NCBI RefSeq assembly: GCF_030271255.1
Contig: NZ_JASJOM010000002.1
Location: forward strand, 186,001-250,000
Length of the DNA stretch: 64,000 nucleotides
DNA from: Peribacillus folii
GTDB taxonomy: Bacteria > Bacillota > Bacilli > Bacillales > DSM-1321
Reading direction: 5' to 3'
Positions 27,026-35,860 of this stretch are shown piece after piece (positions within the stretch are counted from its first letter, which is position 1; each line of letters opens with the position of its first letter). The notes under the pieces were generated by a model. It saw only the letters and a program-made list of their open reading frames with translations, was not told the DNA's origin and made no database searches. The translations under genes were made by a program, and so were the position numbers.

Positions 27026-27934
27026 ATGCCAATCAGAATTCCGGAACAATTGCCGGCTAAGGAGATTTTAGAACAGGAAAATATATTTGTGATGGATGAG
27101 GAGAGGGCTACCAGGCAGGAAATCCGCCCATTGAATATATTAATCTTGAACCTGATGCCCGAAAAAGAAAAAACAGAGGCACAATTACTGCGCTTTCTTG
27201 GCAATACACCAATTCAGGTAAATATTTCATTCTTACGCTTAAGTACACATGAATCCAAAAACACAAGCAAATTTCACTTGGATCAGTTTTACAAATCCTT
27301 TAATGATATAAGGACAAAGCGATTTGACGGCATGATCATAACAGGTGCCCCTGTCGAGAAATTGAATTTCTCGGAGGTGAATTATTGGGAAGAACTGCAA
27401 AGCATCATGGACTGGTCCACGAAAAATGTTACGTCCACCTTACATATCTGTTGGGGAGCCCAAGCTGCCCTATATCACCATTATGGAATAGGCAAATATG
27501 AGCTTCCCGAGAAATGCTTTGGCATATACAGGCATGAGGTACTTGAACCGAAAGAAAATCTGGTCCGCGGGTTCGATGATTATTTCATGGCCCCACATTC
27601 ACGTTATACGGATATTGACTATCAAAAGCTTGTCAGCATTCCCGAGTTGAAGATCTTGGCTCAGTCCGATCAAGCCGGGGTTTTGATTGCCGCTTCAACC
27701 GATGGTAAAAGAATCATGGTGACCGGCCATTTCGAATACGATGCCGAAACCCTTGGAGAAGAATATAAGCGTGATAGGAAACGCGGAATTGATACGCACC
27801 TGCCTGAAAACTATTTTCCTGATAATGACCCTTCCAAGGTCCCGCTTCACCGTTGGAAGAGCCATTGCAGCCTGATGTTTTCGAATTGGCTCAATTACTA
27901 CGTCTACCAATCTACCCCATATGAGTGGGATTGA
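27026..27934 (+). CDS. metA: homoserine O-acetyltransferase (MetA family)
   Basis: The 302-residue enzyme activates homoserine at the start of methionine synthesis. Catalytic Cys142 lies in [17 protein letters not shown], and [10 protein letters not shown] supplies the His-Glu pair. Residue 111 is Glu (GAPVEKLNF). In this family Glu at that position was shown to give acetyl-CoA use and Gly succinyl-CoA use, so acetyl transfer is predicted despite the common 'succinyltransferase' name. GAAGGAGGATAATC precedes the ATG. The short 5' region leaves no room for a typical S-box riboswitch. Confidence 0.95.
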   Translation: MPIRIPEQLPAKEILEQENIFVMDEERATRQEIRPLNILILNLMPEKEKTEAQLLRFLGNTPIQVNISFLRLSTHESKNTSKFHLDQFYKSFNDIRTKRFDGMIITGAPVEKLNFSEVNYWEELQSIMDWSTKNVTSTLHICWGAQAALYHHYGIGKYELPEKCFGIYRHEVLEPKENLVRGFDDYFMAPHSRYTDIDYQKLVSIPELKILAQSDQAGVLIAASTDGKRIMVTGHFEYDAETLGEEYKRDRKRGIDTHLPENYFPDNDPSKVPLHRWKSHCSLMFSNWLNYYVYQSTPYEWD

Positions 27935-28010
27935 AAGCGAAAGGGAAAGGTTGGTTATGCTTACGTTAAATAGTTTTTTGGTGCAGCCAACTTTCATATC
28001 TCCTTTAGGA

Positions 28011-28049
28011 AACAAAAAAACCTGAGGTTTTAGCCCAGGTTTTTTGTTT
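28011..28049. terminator. bidirectional terminator between metA and the AIM24 gene
   Basis: AACAAAAAAACCTG pairs with CAGGTTTTTTGTTT around AGGTTTTAGCC. Confidence 0.92.
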
Positions 28050-28744
28050 CATGACTCTTTGTTTCCGAAATAAACCTCTTCAAATGGCTGGACGACCACG
28101 AACCCCTGACCCTCGAACTTCATTTGGACGGATTCGCCGCTACCCCGTCCGAAAAAGGACTTTAATGAAACATCTGTCACGAATTCTGGCTGAAGGTCCC
28201 CGGACCAGGCAACTGTGGCATTTGGGTCCGTATAAACCGGATTCCCACGTTCGACAATTAATGTGAGTGGGTCATAATGGGAAGTGAATGCGACCATCCC
28301 TTTCCCCTCGAGCCTGACATTGAATAATCCTCCCGCGAGTAAACCGGCAATGCGCCGCATCATTTTTATATCCCATTGAATGCCCGGTTCAAAGGCAAGT
28401 AAATCATTTCCGTTGACACAGATGGATTCGCCATTTAACTGTAAAATGGAAATCTTCTTCCCTTGATCCGCAACATATAGCTTGCCGCTCCCGGTCGCTT
28501 TCATTAAAGACGCACCCTCGCCAGTTAACGCTTTTTTGAAGAGCTTGCCTAAACCATGCTCAAAGATTCCTTCCCGTTCGAATTTAATCTGGCCCCGATA
28601 AGAAACCATCGTCCCCATTTTTGCCCAGATTTGCTCTTCGAGGTTGATTTCCAAAATTCGTTCCGTTTCTAACTCAAATAGGCCCTGCCCTTTATCCTGC
28701 TGCTTCGTCTTTTCGACGAATTGATTAATTCGATACTTCTCCAT
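28049..28744 (-). CDS. AIM24 family protein
   Basis: The 231-residue protein shows the TRAP-like/AIM24 fold pattern: LEINLEEQIWAKMGTMVSYRGQIKFE, LMKATGSGKLYVADQGKKISIL, INGNDLLAFE-type loop, FNVRLEGKGMVAFTSHYDPLTLIV, and GESVQMKFEGQGFVVVQPFE near the end. Such proteins form rings or beta-prisms; bacterial roles are mostly unknown, while the yeast relative is mitochondrial. Its ATG shares one base with the methyltransferase stop (TGATG), so the two genes are coupled. Confidence 0.87.
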   Translation of the reverse strand: MEKYRINQFVEKTKQQDKGQGLFELETERILEINLEEQIWAKMGTMVSYRGQIKFEREGIFEHGLGKLFKKALTGEGASLMKATGSGKLYVADQGKKISILQLNGESICVNGNDLLAFEPGIQWDIKMMRRIAGLLAGGLFNVRLEGKGMVAFTSHYDPLTLIVERGNPVYTDPNATVAWSGDLQPEFVTDVSLKSFFGRGSGESVQMKFEGQGFVVVQPFEEVYFGNKES

Positions 28745-29439
28745 CAACCTGCCACCTCTTTTTGAAGGAGGAAAACCCACATGAACGATACCGCTTGCTT
28801 TAAATCCTTCGAGAAATGCCCTAGTTTAGTATAGTCCACCCCTCTCTTTGCAACTCCGGTATCGGCGACTGTTTTCCATCCTGTTTCCGTTGCCAATTTT
28901 TCAAATTCCCATGGCAACATGGTATTCATGATCACATCGTTTCCTAATAATCGTTGATAACTGAAGTTTTTCCGCGGTTCCGCCGTCGGACCGAGTATCC
29001 CAAAACAAACATGACCCCCAGGCTTCATTACCCGCCAGATTTCCTTCATCACGGTTAAAGGTTCGCCCGTATATTCCAACGAATTAATGACCATTGCCGC
29101 ATCCATTTCTTCATCCTTGAATGGCAGGTTATACAAATCTCCTTGAATAAATGAAAGATTGGGATGATTCGCCGCCTTTCCTTTTGCAAATTCAATCATC
29201 ACACTTGATAAATCGACACCAATTACGTCATATCCGGCTTCGGCAAGTTTTAATGAACCCACTCCATCTCCACAGCCTATATCGGCCACTTTCATTCCCG
29301 AATGCACATGGCTCGAAAAAAAAGGAATTATTTTTTTCCGGCTGCCCGTCTCCCACATTTCTTGCGATTTCTTCACCCACATTGGGGCAAAGTCATCCCA
29401 TTCCTTTTTCGATTCCTTATGCCAAGTATGTATATTCAT
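28744..29439 (-). CDS. class I SAM-dependent methyltransferase
   Basis: The 231-residue protein carries the usual SAM motifs: VADIGCGDGVGSLKLAEAGYDVIGVDLS (motif I and acidic loop), GDLYNLPFKDEEMDAAMVINSLEYTGEP (motif II-III) and VMKPGGHVCFGILG. It is of the UbiE/Methyltransf_11 small-molecule type. The ATG at 29439 follows GAAGGGGAAGGGAGC. It forms an operon with the downstream AIM24 gene. The substrate cannot be predicted. Confidence 0.88.
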   Translation of the reverse strand: MNIHTWHKESKKEWDDFAPMWVKKSQEMWETGSRKKIIPFFSSHVHSGMKVADIGCGDGVGSLKLAEAGYDVIGVDLSSVMIEFAKGKAANHPNLSFIQGDLYNLPFKDEEMDAAMVINSLEYTGEPLTVMKEIWRVMKPGGHVCFGILGPTAEPRKNFSYQRLLGNDVIMNTMLPWEFEKLATETGWKTVADTGVAKRGVDYTKLGHFSKDLKQAVSFMWVFLLQKEVAG

Positions 29440-29791
29440 CAGATAAGCTCCCTTCCCCTTCAAAACATGGCAGAAACACACAAATACCAAGGATATCCTC
29501 CATCACGAACCCAAAAAATGCACGGTTCTGATTATAACTATTCTGTTCCTCATCCATGAAAACCTTTTTTTAGACGCATTGTCATAAATGGATAAGGAAT
29601 ATGTCAATAAAAGCTCTCGATCTAATAGCTACACTTACATGACGGGATATACTTTTTCATGACTTTTGGAAGGGCTTAACAAAAAATGCTTTTATCAAGT
29701 GTTCTTGAAACTATAAAATCCGTTACTATCATACATAGCTTTAAAAAAGACTGGCAGAAAAGCTGCTTCTACCCTTGCAAATGCACGGTAA
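29440..29791. other. non-coding stretch upstream of the methyltransferase-AIM24 operon
   Basis: About 350 bases hold the presumed promoter of the methyltransferase operon and AT-rich sequence with no convincing frame or hairpin. It ends in the degenerate repeat at 29792. Confidence 0.4.
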
Positions 29792-29856
29792 GGTTGGTTT
29801 CCCGTTCCATGCTCGCTTATCCAGAGGTCCGGCCGTACACCCGGTCCAATCAAACC
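29792..29856 (-). repeat. degenerate copy of a Bacillaceae dispersed repeat (second copy)
   Basis: On the minus strand it opens GGTTTGATTGGACCGGGTGT and closes GATAAGCGAGCATGGAACGG followed by AAACCAACC. From memory both ends match those of a REP-like Bacillus repeat (GATTGGAGCGG... and ...AAGCGAGCATCTGGAACGG), with the centre deleted. It shares an 18-of-19 match with the copy at 13161-13215. Confidence 0.5.
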
Positions 29857-29859
29857 TTG

Positions 29860-30858
29860 CTATCTGATTTTTAAAATGATTTTTCCTTTGGCTCTTCCCG
29901 ACTCCGCATACTCCATCGCTTTTTGAGCATCAGTGAAAGGAAAAACCCTATCGATTATAGGTTTGATCTTACCAGATTCAATAAAGTTTGCTAGTACACT
30001 CAATTGATCTCCGCTCGGTTTCATGAACAAAAAAGAATATTGAACATTATGATTTTTTTCAAGTGAAGTAAGCTTATTACTCGCTGCCCTGAACAATAAG
30101 GTTTTAAAAAATCCTGAACCATATTCCTTAGCGAAACGGGCATTTGGCATTCCTGAAACGGAAACGATTTTTCCTCCGTCTTTTATAACCTGGAAAGACT
30201 TTTCGAGCGTCTTGCCCCCGAGTGTATCAAAGACTGCATCGTAATTTTTCAGTATGTCCTCAAATTTTTCTTTTTTGTAATTGATTATTTCATCTGCACC
30301 GAGAGATTTCACTAAATTTGCCCCAGCATCACTGGCAGTCGTGGTAACAGTGGCCCCCATCAGTTTTGCCAATTGAATGGCAAATGTACCAACTCCGCCA
30401 GCCCCAGCGTGGATCAAAACCTTTTGTCCCTTTTGCACTTGCAGTATGTCATGCAGAGCTTGATATGAGGTCAATCCAACCAATGGGATGGATGCAGCTT
30501 CCTCAAAGCTCAAATTATGAGGTTTCAAGGCTATGTCATTTTCATGAATTGAAATATATTCGGCAAAAGTTCCGATTTTACTTTTACGTGGACGGGCATA
30601 TATTTCATCCCCGACCTTGAAGCGGGTTACTTTTGTTCCGACCTTCGCCACGACACCAGAAAAATCATTACCTAAAATAAGTGGCAAATCATATTTTATT
30701 AACAATTTCACTTTCCCATCACGTATCTTAAAATCTATGGGATTTATACTAGCTGCATGAATTTCTGCAAGCACCTCATTTTCACCAATAACAGGGGCGG
30801 ACACTTCTTCCAGGCGCATCGGGACTTTCCCATACCTATCAATAACCATTGCTCTCAT
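29860..30858 (-). CDS. NADP-dependent quinone/zinc-type oxidoreductase (MDR superfamily)
   Basis: The 332-residue protein is a zinc-independent medium-chain reductase: GNDFSGVVAKVG, the nucleotide-binding HAGAGGVGTFAIQLAKLMGATVTTT (about residue 150), and a C-terminal GKIILKIR. The catalytic-zinc cysteines of alcohol dehydrogenases are missing, so quinone or enone reduction is expected. The ATG follows GGAGGTATAGGC. An ArsR-type repressor lies 39 bases upstream on the same strand, suggesting joint transcription and control by an electrophile or redox signal. Confidence 0.88.
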   Translation of the reverse strand: MRAMVIDRYGKVPMRLEEVSAPVIGENEVLAEIHAASINPIDFKIRDGKVKLLIKYDLPLILGNDFSGVVAKVGTKVTRFKVGDEIYARPRKSKIGTFAEYISIHENDIALKPHNLSFEEAASIPLVGLTSYQALHDILQVQKGQKVLIHAGAGGVGTFAIQLAKLMGATVTTTASDAGANLVKSLGADEIINYKKEKFEDILKNYDAVFDTLGGKTLEKSFQVIKDGGKIVSVSGMPNARFAKEYGSGFFKTLLFRAASNKLTSLEKNHNVQYSFLFMKPSGDQLSVLANFIESGKIKPIIDRVFPFTDAQKAMEYAESGRAKGKIILKIR

Positions 30859-30897
30859 TGCCTATACCTCCAACACGTTTAGGTTATTTCCGTAATC

Positions 30898-31233
30898 TCA
30901 ATAAAAATCCTTCATGAACTTTTCAATATCCAACATGAGGGTTTTTAATAAATCTAATTTCGAACGTACATCAATATAATAAAAATTTTTCGTGCCTTCT
31001 TTCCGCATTAAAATGACACCGGCATCTCGCAATACTTTAAGATGATGTGACACCGCTGGACGGGAAAGATGCGTTTGTTCTGTGATTTCGCCTACACGCA
31101 AACCTGTTTCACAGTCAGTCCCCATCAACACTAATAAGATGGATTGACGTGTTTCATCGCCAATCGCCAAAAGCACTTTCTGACAATTCATAAAATCTTC
31201 CCTAATACGATTAAGTTGGACCTGTTTACTCAT
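30898..31233 (-). CDS. ArsR-family winged-helix repressor
   Basis: The 111-residue protein has a winged helix-turn-helix (AIGDETRQSILLVLMG, EITEQTHLSRPAVSHHLKVLRDAGVI, KEGTKNFYYID). The metal-binding ELCVCDL motif of ArsR/SmtB metal sensors is not present, though Cys residues occur at CETG and MNCQK, so a redox or organic ligand is possible. GGGAGGCAGACATTCAA precedes the ATG. It precedes the oxidoreductase gene and probably controls it. Confidence 0.88.
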   Translation of the reverse strand: MSKQVQLNRIREDFMNCQKVLLAIGDETRQSILLVLMGTDCETGLRVGEITEQTHLSRPAVSHHLKVLRDAGVILMRKEGTKNFYYIDVRSKLDLLKTLMLDIEKFMKDFY

Positions 31234-31591
31234 TTGAATGTCTGCCTCCCATACTCAGTTCAAAGGTTTAAGTTGACGAACCATATCAACGTTCGATACA
31301 ACGATATAACATTAATATATCCGGTGCAATATTGAGAAAGTAAATCGAGGCAGATCAAATCATAGTAGCGGTAAATCTTATAAGTTTATGCCGGTTTGTG
31401 ACCAAGTTAAGGAGGCTTTGCTTGATGAGCCGCTTGCAACAATATTTATTGAACGCACATAAGTAGTTTACCGCATTGAGGGTTACTCGTTCTGCCTTCG
31501 CCTTTCGTTCAATAAGAAAGGGGTTGTTATCGCTACTCCCTAATCATTGCGGTACTGCAACACATCTTCGTTATCCCTGGTTCATATCGGG
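31234..31591. other. intergenic stretch without an assignable gene
   Basis: The region holds the presumed promoter of the ArsR gene on its left side and otherwise scrambled sequence. AAGGAGG at 31410-31416 precedes a 13-codon frame at 31425-31466 (MSRLQQYLLNAHK), which may be a gene remnant. No terminator hairpin with a T run was found. Confidence 0.35.
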
Positions 31592-32416
31592 TTACTTTGC
31601 ACAAACAATGAAACTATTCAATGAATGATCATTTCCATCTGAAGCGTTCATCAATTCGTAATAACTGGCTACCAACGTTTGGAGCATCGGAGGTACTTTA
31701 ATGAATTCTGCACGGATATTGTTTGCATGATTTTTTTCCCAATGACCGTCATCTAAAAAGCGTGCTTCGACTGTAAGTTGTTTTACCACTTCAAAGTTTG
31801 CTTGCTGGAGCAGCTGCTGAATTTGAGTTTTATGAAACAAGTTTTGGATATTCCCATCGTTTTTTACGAAGTTTGAATACAAGGCTGAAATGGAAACTGC
31901 AAAAAAATGGGGGCGTTGCGTAATGGAGGTAAAGTCGAGGTCCCATTCTGCAAAACATATATGTTTTGCCAATCCACGGATTTTCTTAAAATAAAGAAAT
32001 AAATCGCGTGGTTGCCTGAAATACCATGAACAATGGGATAATACCGCCACATCAAAAGGTATAGTCGATTCAAAAAAAGAAAAATCCATCTCAAAATGGA
32101 AATCAATACGTTCTCCTAGCGGAGACTTCTTAATCCGTTCCGCTGCCTTACCTATTGTTACTGGTGCCCCATAATCAGGAGCAGCAATATCTATTGCCAC
32201 AACATATCCGTTTTCTCCTACTGCATCCGCTATCGCAACTGTTGTATCACCTTGACCACAGCCTATTTCCAATACACGCATTCCTTTTTTAATCCCAAAG
32301 GCTTCTACTAATTTCATGCGGTGCTGCAACTGAGCTTGCTGTATCGAATCATCTTCGAAAAGTTGATATTTCGACAAAAAAGTTCTTGTGTTTTCACTTA
32401 GTTGAAATGATTTCAT
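31592..32416 (-). CDS. class I SAM-dependent methyltransferase
   Basis: The 274-residue protein has VLEIGCGQGDTTVAIADAVGENGYVVAIDIA (SAM motif I with the acidic loop), then FDVAVLSHCSWYFRQPRDLFLYFKKI and a C-terminal helical part that may bind the substrate. AATAGGGGGAAACATA precedes the ATG. It reads as a stand-alone gene next to the decayed remnant of another methyltransferase at 32540-32690. The substrate is not predictable. Confidence 0.87.
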   Translation of the reverse strand: MKSFQLSENTRTFLSKYQLFEDDSIQQAQLQHRMKLVEAFGIKKGMRVLEIGCGQGDTTVAIADAVGENGYVVAIDIAAPDYGAPVTIGKAAERIKKSPLGERIDFHFEMDFSFFESTIPFDVAVLSHCSWYFRQPRDLFLYFKKIRGLAKHICFAEWDLDFTSITQRPHFFAVSISALYSNFVKNDGNIQNLFHKTQIQQLLQQANFEVVKQLTVEARFLDDGHWEKNHANNIRAEFIKVPPMLQTLVASYYELMNASDGNDHSLNSFIVCAK

Positions 32417-32508
32417 TATGTTTCCCCCTATTTATTGTGTATTGGCTGCCTCAGCAGCCTTCCATATAGATTTTTTGGGCCAGAAGCTATTCAAACATTA
32501 AGAAAAAA

Positions 32509-32529
32509 TGGCCGCTAATTGGCGGCCAT
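32509..32529 (-). terminator. terminator downstream of the LacI gene and methyltransferase remnant
   Basis: ATGGCCGC and GCGGCCAT form a perfect stem with a five-base loop, continuing as T6 on the minus strand. Confidence 0.85.
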
Positions 32530-32539
32530 GACTATTCAA

Positions 32540-32690
32540 TTATTCAGGTTTTTTTGCGGAAAGCTTAAGATCATGAATCTTTCTGCTTTCCACTTTCATT
32601 CCAGGAATAGTTTTCAACAATTTCATCTGAAGGCATTGGTTCCTTAACTGCTGTTATGCTGAAATCAACCCCAATCAGGTCATTTATTCA
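32540..32690 (-). pseudogene. frameshifted C-terminal remnant of a SAM-dependent methyltransferase
   Basis: On the minus strand one frame reads DLIGVDFSITAVKEPMPSDE and a second, shifted frame continues LLKTIPGMKVESRKIHDLKL and then SAKKPE before TAA. Together they resemble the usual methyltransferase ending '...EPMPSEEMLKTIPGMKDE...SAKKPE'. No start codon or SAM motif I remains, so this is the tail of a deleted gene lying between the lacI-type gene and its terminator. Confidence 0.55.
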
Positions 32691-32716
32691 TGTTTTCAAA
32701 CCATGCTTTTTCTCGA

Positions 32717-33760
32717 TCAATAGGTCAGCGCAATCACTGCTTGCTTAATTGATTTACATGAATGCCTCTCCACAAAATGATGCGGAATGATAGAACCAGC
32801 CGGAGCATCTCCTGTTTGCAGTTTTTGAATGATGCTTTTCGCTGCCTGATAGCCTAAATCGAAAATATTTATGTCTACAGATGATAAGGCGGGTAATGAG
32901 AGTTCAGGGAAAAGAACCTGATTGAAGCTGACAATCGAAATATCTTCCGGAGTCCGTACGCCCATTTCCCGAAGAGAATGTACGACACCAAGCGCCATAA
33001 AATCATCACTTACTACCAAAGCAGTGGGTGGTTCGGCGATTGACAGTAATTTTTTCGCAGCTGCTTGTCCACCTTCATGTGAAAACTCTTCATGAAGGGT
33101 ATATTCCTTGCTAAGGACGATACCAGCCCTTTTCAATGCACATTCGTATCCAAATAAGCGATCTAGAGTCTTAACAAAGTTTATATCGTCGGCAATGAAA
33201 CCAATTTTTTCATGTCCTAATTGAATGAGGTAATCAGTTGCTTGTTCGGAGGCCAAGATATTATCGTTATCCACATACGTTATCTCTTCAATGAAGTCAT
33301 AAGGTTTCCCGATACTGACAAACGGAAAAGCCCGATCTCTTAAATAGTTGAGAATATGATCACTAATCCTTGAATACAAAAGGATTACACCATCTACCAT
33401 TCCCCCTTGAACCATTTTCACGACTTCCTCGTAGATTTCATCTTCTGTTTTTCCTGTACTTAGTAATAGGGAGTAATGATTTTCCTGAGCTCCTTCACTG
33501 AGGCCCTGGAGAATTGCAGGAAAAAATAGATTTTGATAAGAAAAGTTCGACGAACTTGGGAGTACCAAGCCAATGATTCTGGTTGATCGTTTGGCAAGAC
33601 TGCGAGCTATAAAGTTTGGATGATACCCTAACATTTGCATAATATTTCGAACACGGACCTTTGTTTTCTCACTTATACGAGGATCATTTGAAATCACTCG
33701 TGAGACCGTTGATGGAGCAACATTCGCCCTTTGTGCCACATCTTTTATCGTGATGGTCAT
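32717..33760 (-). CDS. LacI/GalR-family transcriptional regulator
   Basis: The 347-residue protein has the LacI helix-turn-helix and hinge (TIKDVAQRANVAPSTVSRVISNDPRISEKTKVRV, about residues 4-37) and a periplasmic-binding-protein-like core (RIIGLVLPSSSNFSYQNLFFPAILQGL, GHEKIGFIADDINFVKTLDR, VVSDDFMALGVVHSLREMGV). The ATG at 33760 follows GAGGGGAAACAGCGC. It is divergent from the APC permease-ArgH-like operon, about 500 bases away; the palindrome at 34016 between them may be its operator. The ligand is unknown. Confidence 0.9.
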   Translation of the reverse strand: MTITIKDVAQRANVAPSTVSRVISNDPRISEKTKVRVRNIMQMLGYHPNFIARSLAKRSTRIIGLVLPSSSNFSYQNLFFPAILQGLSEGAQENHYSLLLSTGKTEDEIYEEVVKMVQGGMVDGVILLYSRISDHILNYLRDRAFPFVSIGKPYDFIEEITYVDNDNILASEQATDYLIQLGHEKIGFIADDINFVKTLDRLFGYECALKRAGIVLSKEYTLHEEFSHEGGQAAAKKLLSIAEPPTALVVSDDFMALGVVHSLREMGVRTPEDISIVSFNQVLFPELSLPALSSVDINIFDLGYQAAKSIIQKLQTGDAPAGSIIPHHFVERHSCKSIKQAVIALTY

Positions 33761-34015
33761 GCGCTGTTTCCCCTCTCCCCTCTTTAGCATTTATAGACTT
33801 CATATTTAAAATATCTTTTCTCACTGAGAGTGCCATTTATTTTCGTGTTAATAAACTGTAAATACTTTATATCGTTTATCTTATTCAAAACATTTTATTT
33901 TTTCAATCTCTTTTTATCCTCATATGAAAAATAAATTATTTTGAGTGGCAGAGTCATACAGATAAGTAAAGTGAAGGGTCATTTCTTACTCAAGGATACA
34001 CGCTTCAGTTTTTCG

Positions 34016-34029
34016 AATTTTCGAAAATT
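34016..34029. promoter_or_regulatory. candidate LacI-type operator (14-base palindrome)
   Basis: AATTTTCGAAAATT is a perfect palindrome with the central CG typical of LacI-family operators. It lies in the divergent region between the LacI-type gene and the permease-ArgH operon, about 230 bases before the permease start. Confidence 0.45.
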
Positions 34030-34064
34030 AATATTGCGTAAAATAGGCAAATCAAATAAAATCA

Positions 34065-34097
34065 TTTTAAGGTAATTACACTTTTATTACCTTAAAA
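34065..34097. repeat. perfect 12-bp inverted repeat upstream of the APC permease
   Basis: TTTTAAGGTAAT and ATTACCTTAAAA are separated by nine bases. No T run follows on the plus strand, so it is more likely a protein-binding site or RNA structure than a terminator. It is followed by the permease gene 160 bases on. Confidence 0.55.
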
Positions 34098-34255
34098 CTC
34101 AAAATGGAGGGCTTTTTAAATAAAGCTAAGCTTCCAGCTTATTAACTAAAATATTCGAAAGGAGCACTGTGCATCACTTTTCATCCTTCTGTAGCTATTT
34201 AAGAATCATTATTCTAGTAAATTATTATACCCCCATTTAAGAGAGAGGGAATTTC

Positions 34256-35827
34256 ATGAATCAAGAACAATATTTGAAGAAAAAGATGGGATTTTGGTCA
34301 CTAACTGCATTATCTCTTGGAGGGATCATAGGTTCGAGTTGGCTTTTCGGACCATGGAATACAGCCAAAATGGCCGGGCCAGCAGCGATTATGTCTTGGA
34401 TCATCGCTGCATTCGTCATCACTCTAATAGCTCTTGTTTATGCTGAATTAGCAAGGGTAAGGCCAGAAACCGGGGGATTAGGTCGTTATCCCCTCTATTC
34501 TCATGGAAGATTGCTCGCAACTGTGACCAGCTATTCGATTTGGCTTGGCTACTGTGCCACTGCACCCGTTGAATCAGCTGGAGTCATTCAATATGCTAAT
34601 GAGTTCTGGCCAGGACTATATGATCTATCAAAGGAACAATTAACGACAACCGGCATTTTGGCAGCGACTGTTTTAATGGTATTCTTTGTCGTGGTGAATT
34701 ATTTTGGAGTGAAACTGTTTGCAGTCACGAATACCATAATCACGACAATTAAATTTTTAGTACCTGTTTTGACCATCATTGCATTTATCATGACAGGTTT
34801 TCACGAAGAGAATTATACAAGTCATGGGTTCGCCCCTAATGGATATGGCGCTGGATTAAGCGCCATCTTGACCAGCGGGATATTTTTTGCCTATACCGGA
34901 TTCGGGAATGTGGTTATGATGAGTGGCGAGGTGGTAAACCCAAGACGGAATATACCACTTGCTCTTATCACATCACTGTCAGTCTCAGCCATTTTATATG
35001 CTTTACTTCAAATCGTTTTTATAGGTGCCGTGCCGCCCGAAATGCTAGCCAATGGTTGGAGTGGCATTAAATTCGACTCTCCGTTTGCGAATTTAGCACT
35101 TATGGCAAATATGGTTTGGCTGTCCTGGACCATTACGGCAGACGCAATGATTTCACCGACTGGCTCGGCGCTTGCTTATACTGCCGGTACATCAAGACAT
35201 GTGTTCGGAATGGCTAAAAGTGGATTCCTGCCATCTTATTTCGGAACGATCAATAAAAAATTTGGAGTTCCTACACGTGCTCTTACCCTCAATTTCCTTA
35301 TTGGGCTGCTTTTCTTATTTCCTTTAAAGAGCTGGACGGCAATCGTAGCGATTGTCGGATCGATCGGTATATTCAAATACGCTTCAGCATGCGTCACAGT
35401 AATGGTGTTTCGTAAGGTCGGTTTAACAAAAGACAACGGTATCCCCGGCATGAATGTCATTGCTCCCTTAGCCTTTGTATTTGCCACCCTCCTCATTTAC
35501 TGGACAAATTGGAGCAGGATTCAACTTGCCATTTGGGGACTGGCGATTGGAATTGCGGGATATTTGATCACTCATTTTATCAATAAACATAAATCGATGG
35601 AAATCATCGGTGGAATCTATCTTATTATTTATATTTTGATGCTCGTTGCTGTTTCATCAATCGGCAATTTTGGCGGTAAAGGTCTTATTCCAGAGCCATT
35701 CATGTCTTACATCGTGGCAATCATTGGATTCCTTTTTTACTACTTTGCTGTTTATAACGGAGTTTGGTATATGCGAAACAAGGGGAACGTTCAAGAGTTA
35801 CAGGATATGGATAAGACGGATATTTAG
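34256..35827 (+). CDS. APC-superfamily amino acid permease (YveA-like)
   Basis: The 523-residue protein has about 12-14 membrane spans. The first helix region WSLTALSLGGIIGSSWLFGPW matches the substrate-binding GxG motif of amino acid-polyamine-organocation transporters, and FAYTGFGNVVMMSGEVVNPRRNIP is the TM6-region signature. It resembles YveA-type aspartate carriers, but specificity is not visible. AGAGAGAGGGAATTTC precedes the ATG. It is followed after 33 bases by an argininosuccinate-lyase-family gene, so the substrate of that enzyme, or a related amino acid, is the likely cargo. Confidence 0.88.
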   Translation: MNQEQYLKKKMGFWSLTALSLGGIIGSSWLFGPWNTAKMAGPAAIMSWIIAAFVITLIALVYAELARVRPETGGLGRYPLYSHGRLLATVTSYSIWLGYCATAPVESAGVIQYANEFWPGLYDLSKEQLTTTGILAATVLMVFFVVVNYFGVKLFAVTNTIITTIKFLVPVLTIIAFIMTGFHEENYTSHGFAPNGYGAGLSAILTSGIFFAYTGFGNVVMMSGEVVNPRRNIPLALITSLSVSAILYALLQIVFIGAVPPEMLANGWSGIKFDSPFANLALMANMVWLSWTITADAMISPTGSALAYTAGTSRHVFGMAKSGFLPSYFGTINKKFGVPTRALTLNFLIGLLFLFPLKSWTAIVAIVGSIGIFKYASACVTVMVFRKVGLTKDNGIPGMNVIAPLAFVFATLLIYWTNWSRIQLAIWGLAIGIAGYLITHFINKHKSMEIIGGIYLIIYILMLVAVSSIGNFGGKGLIPEPFMSYIVAIIGFLFYYFAVYNGVWYMRNKGNVQELQDMDKTDI

Positions 35828-35860
35828 AAACCATTTCATATTATAAAGGGAGAAATGATG

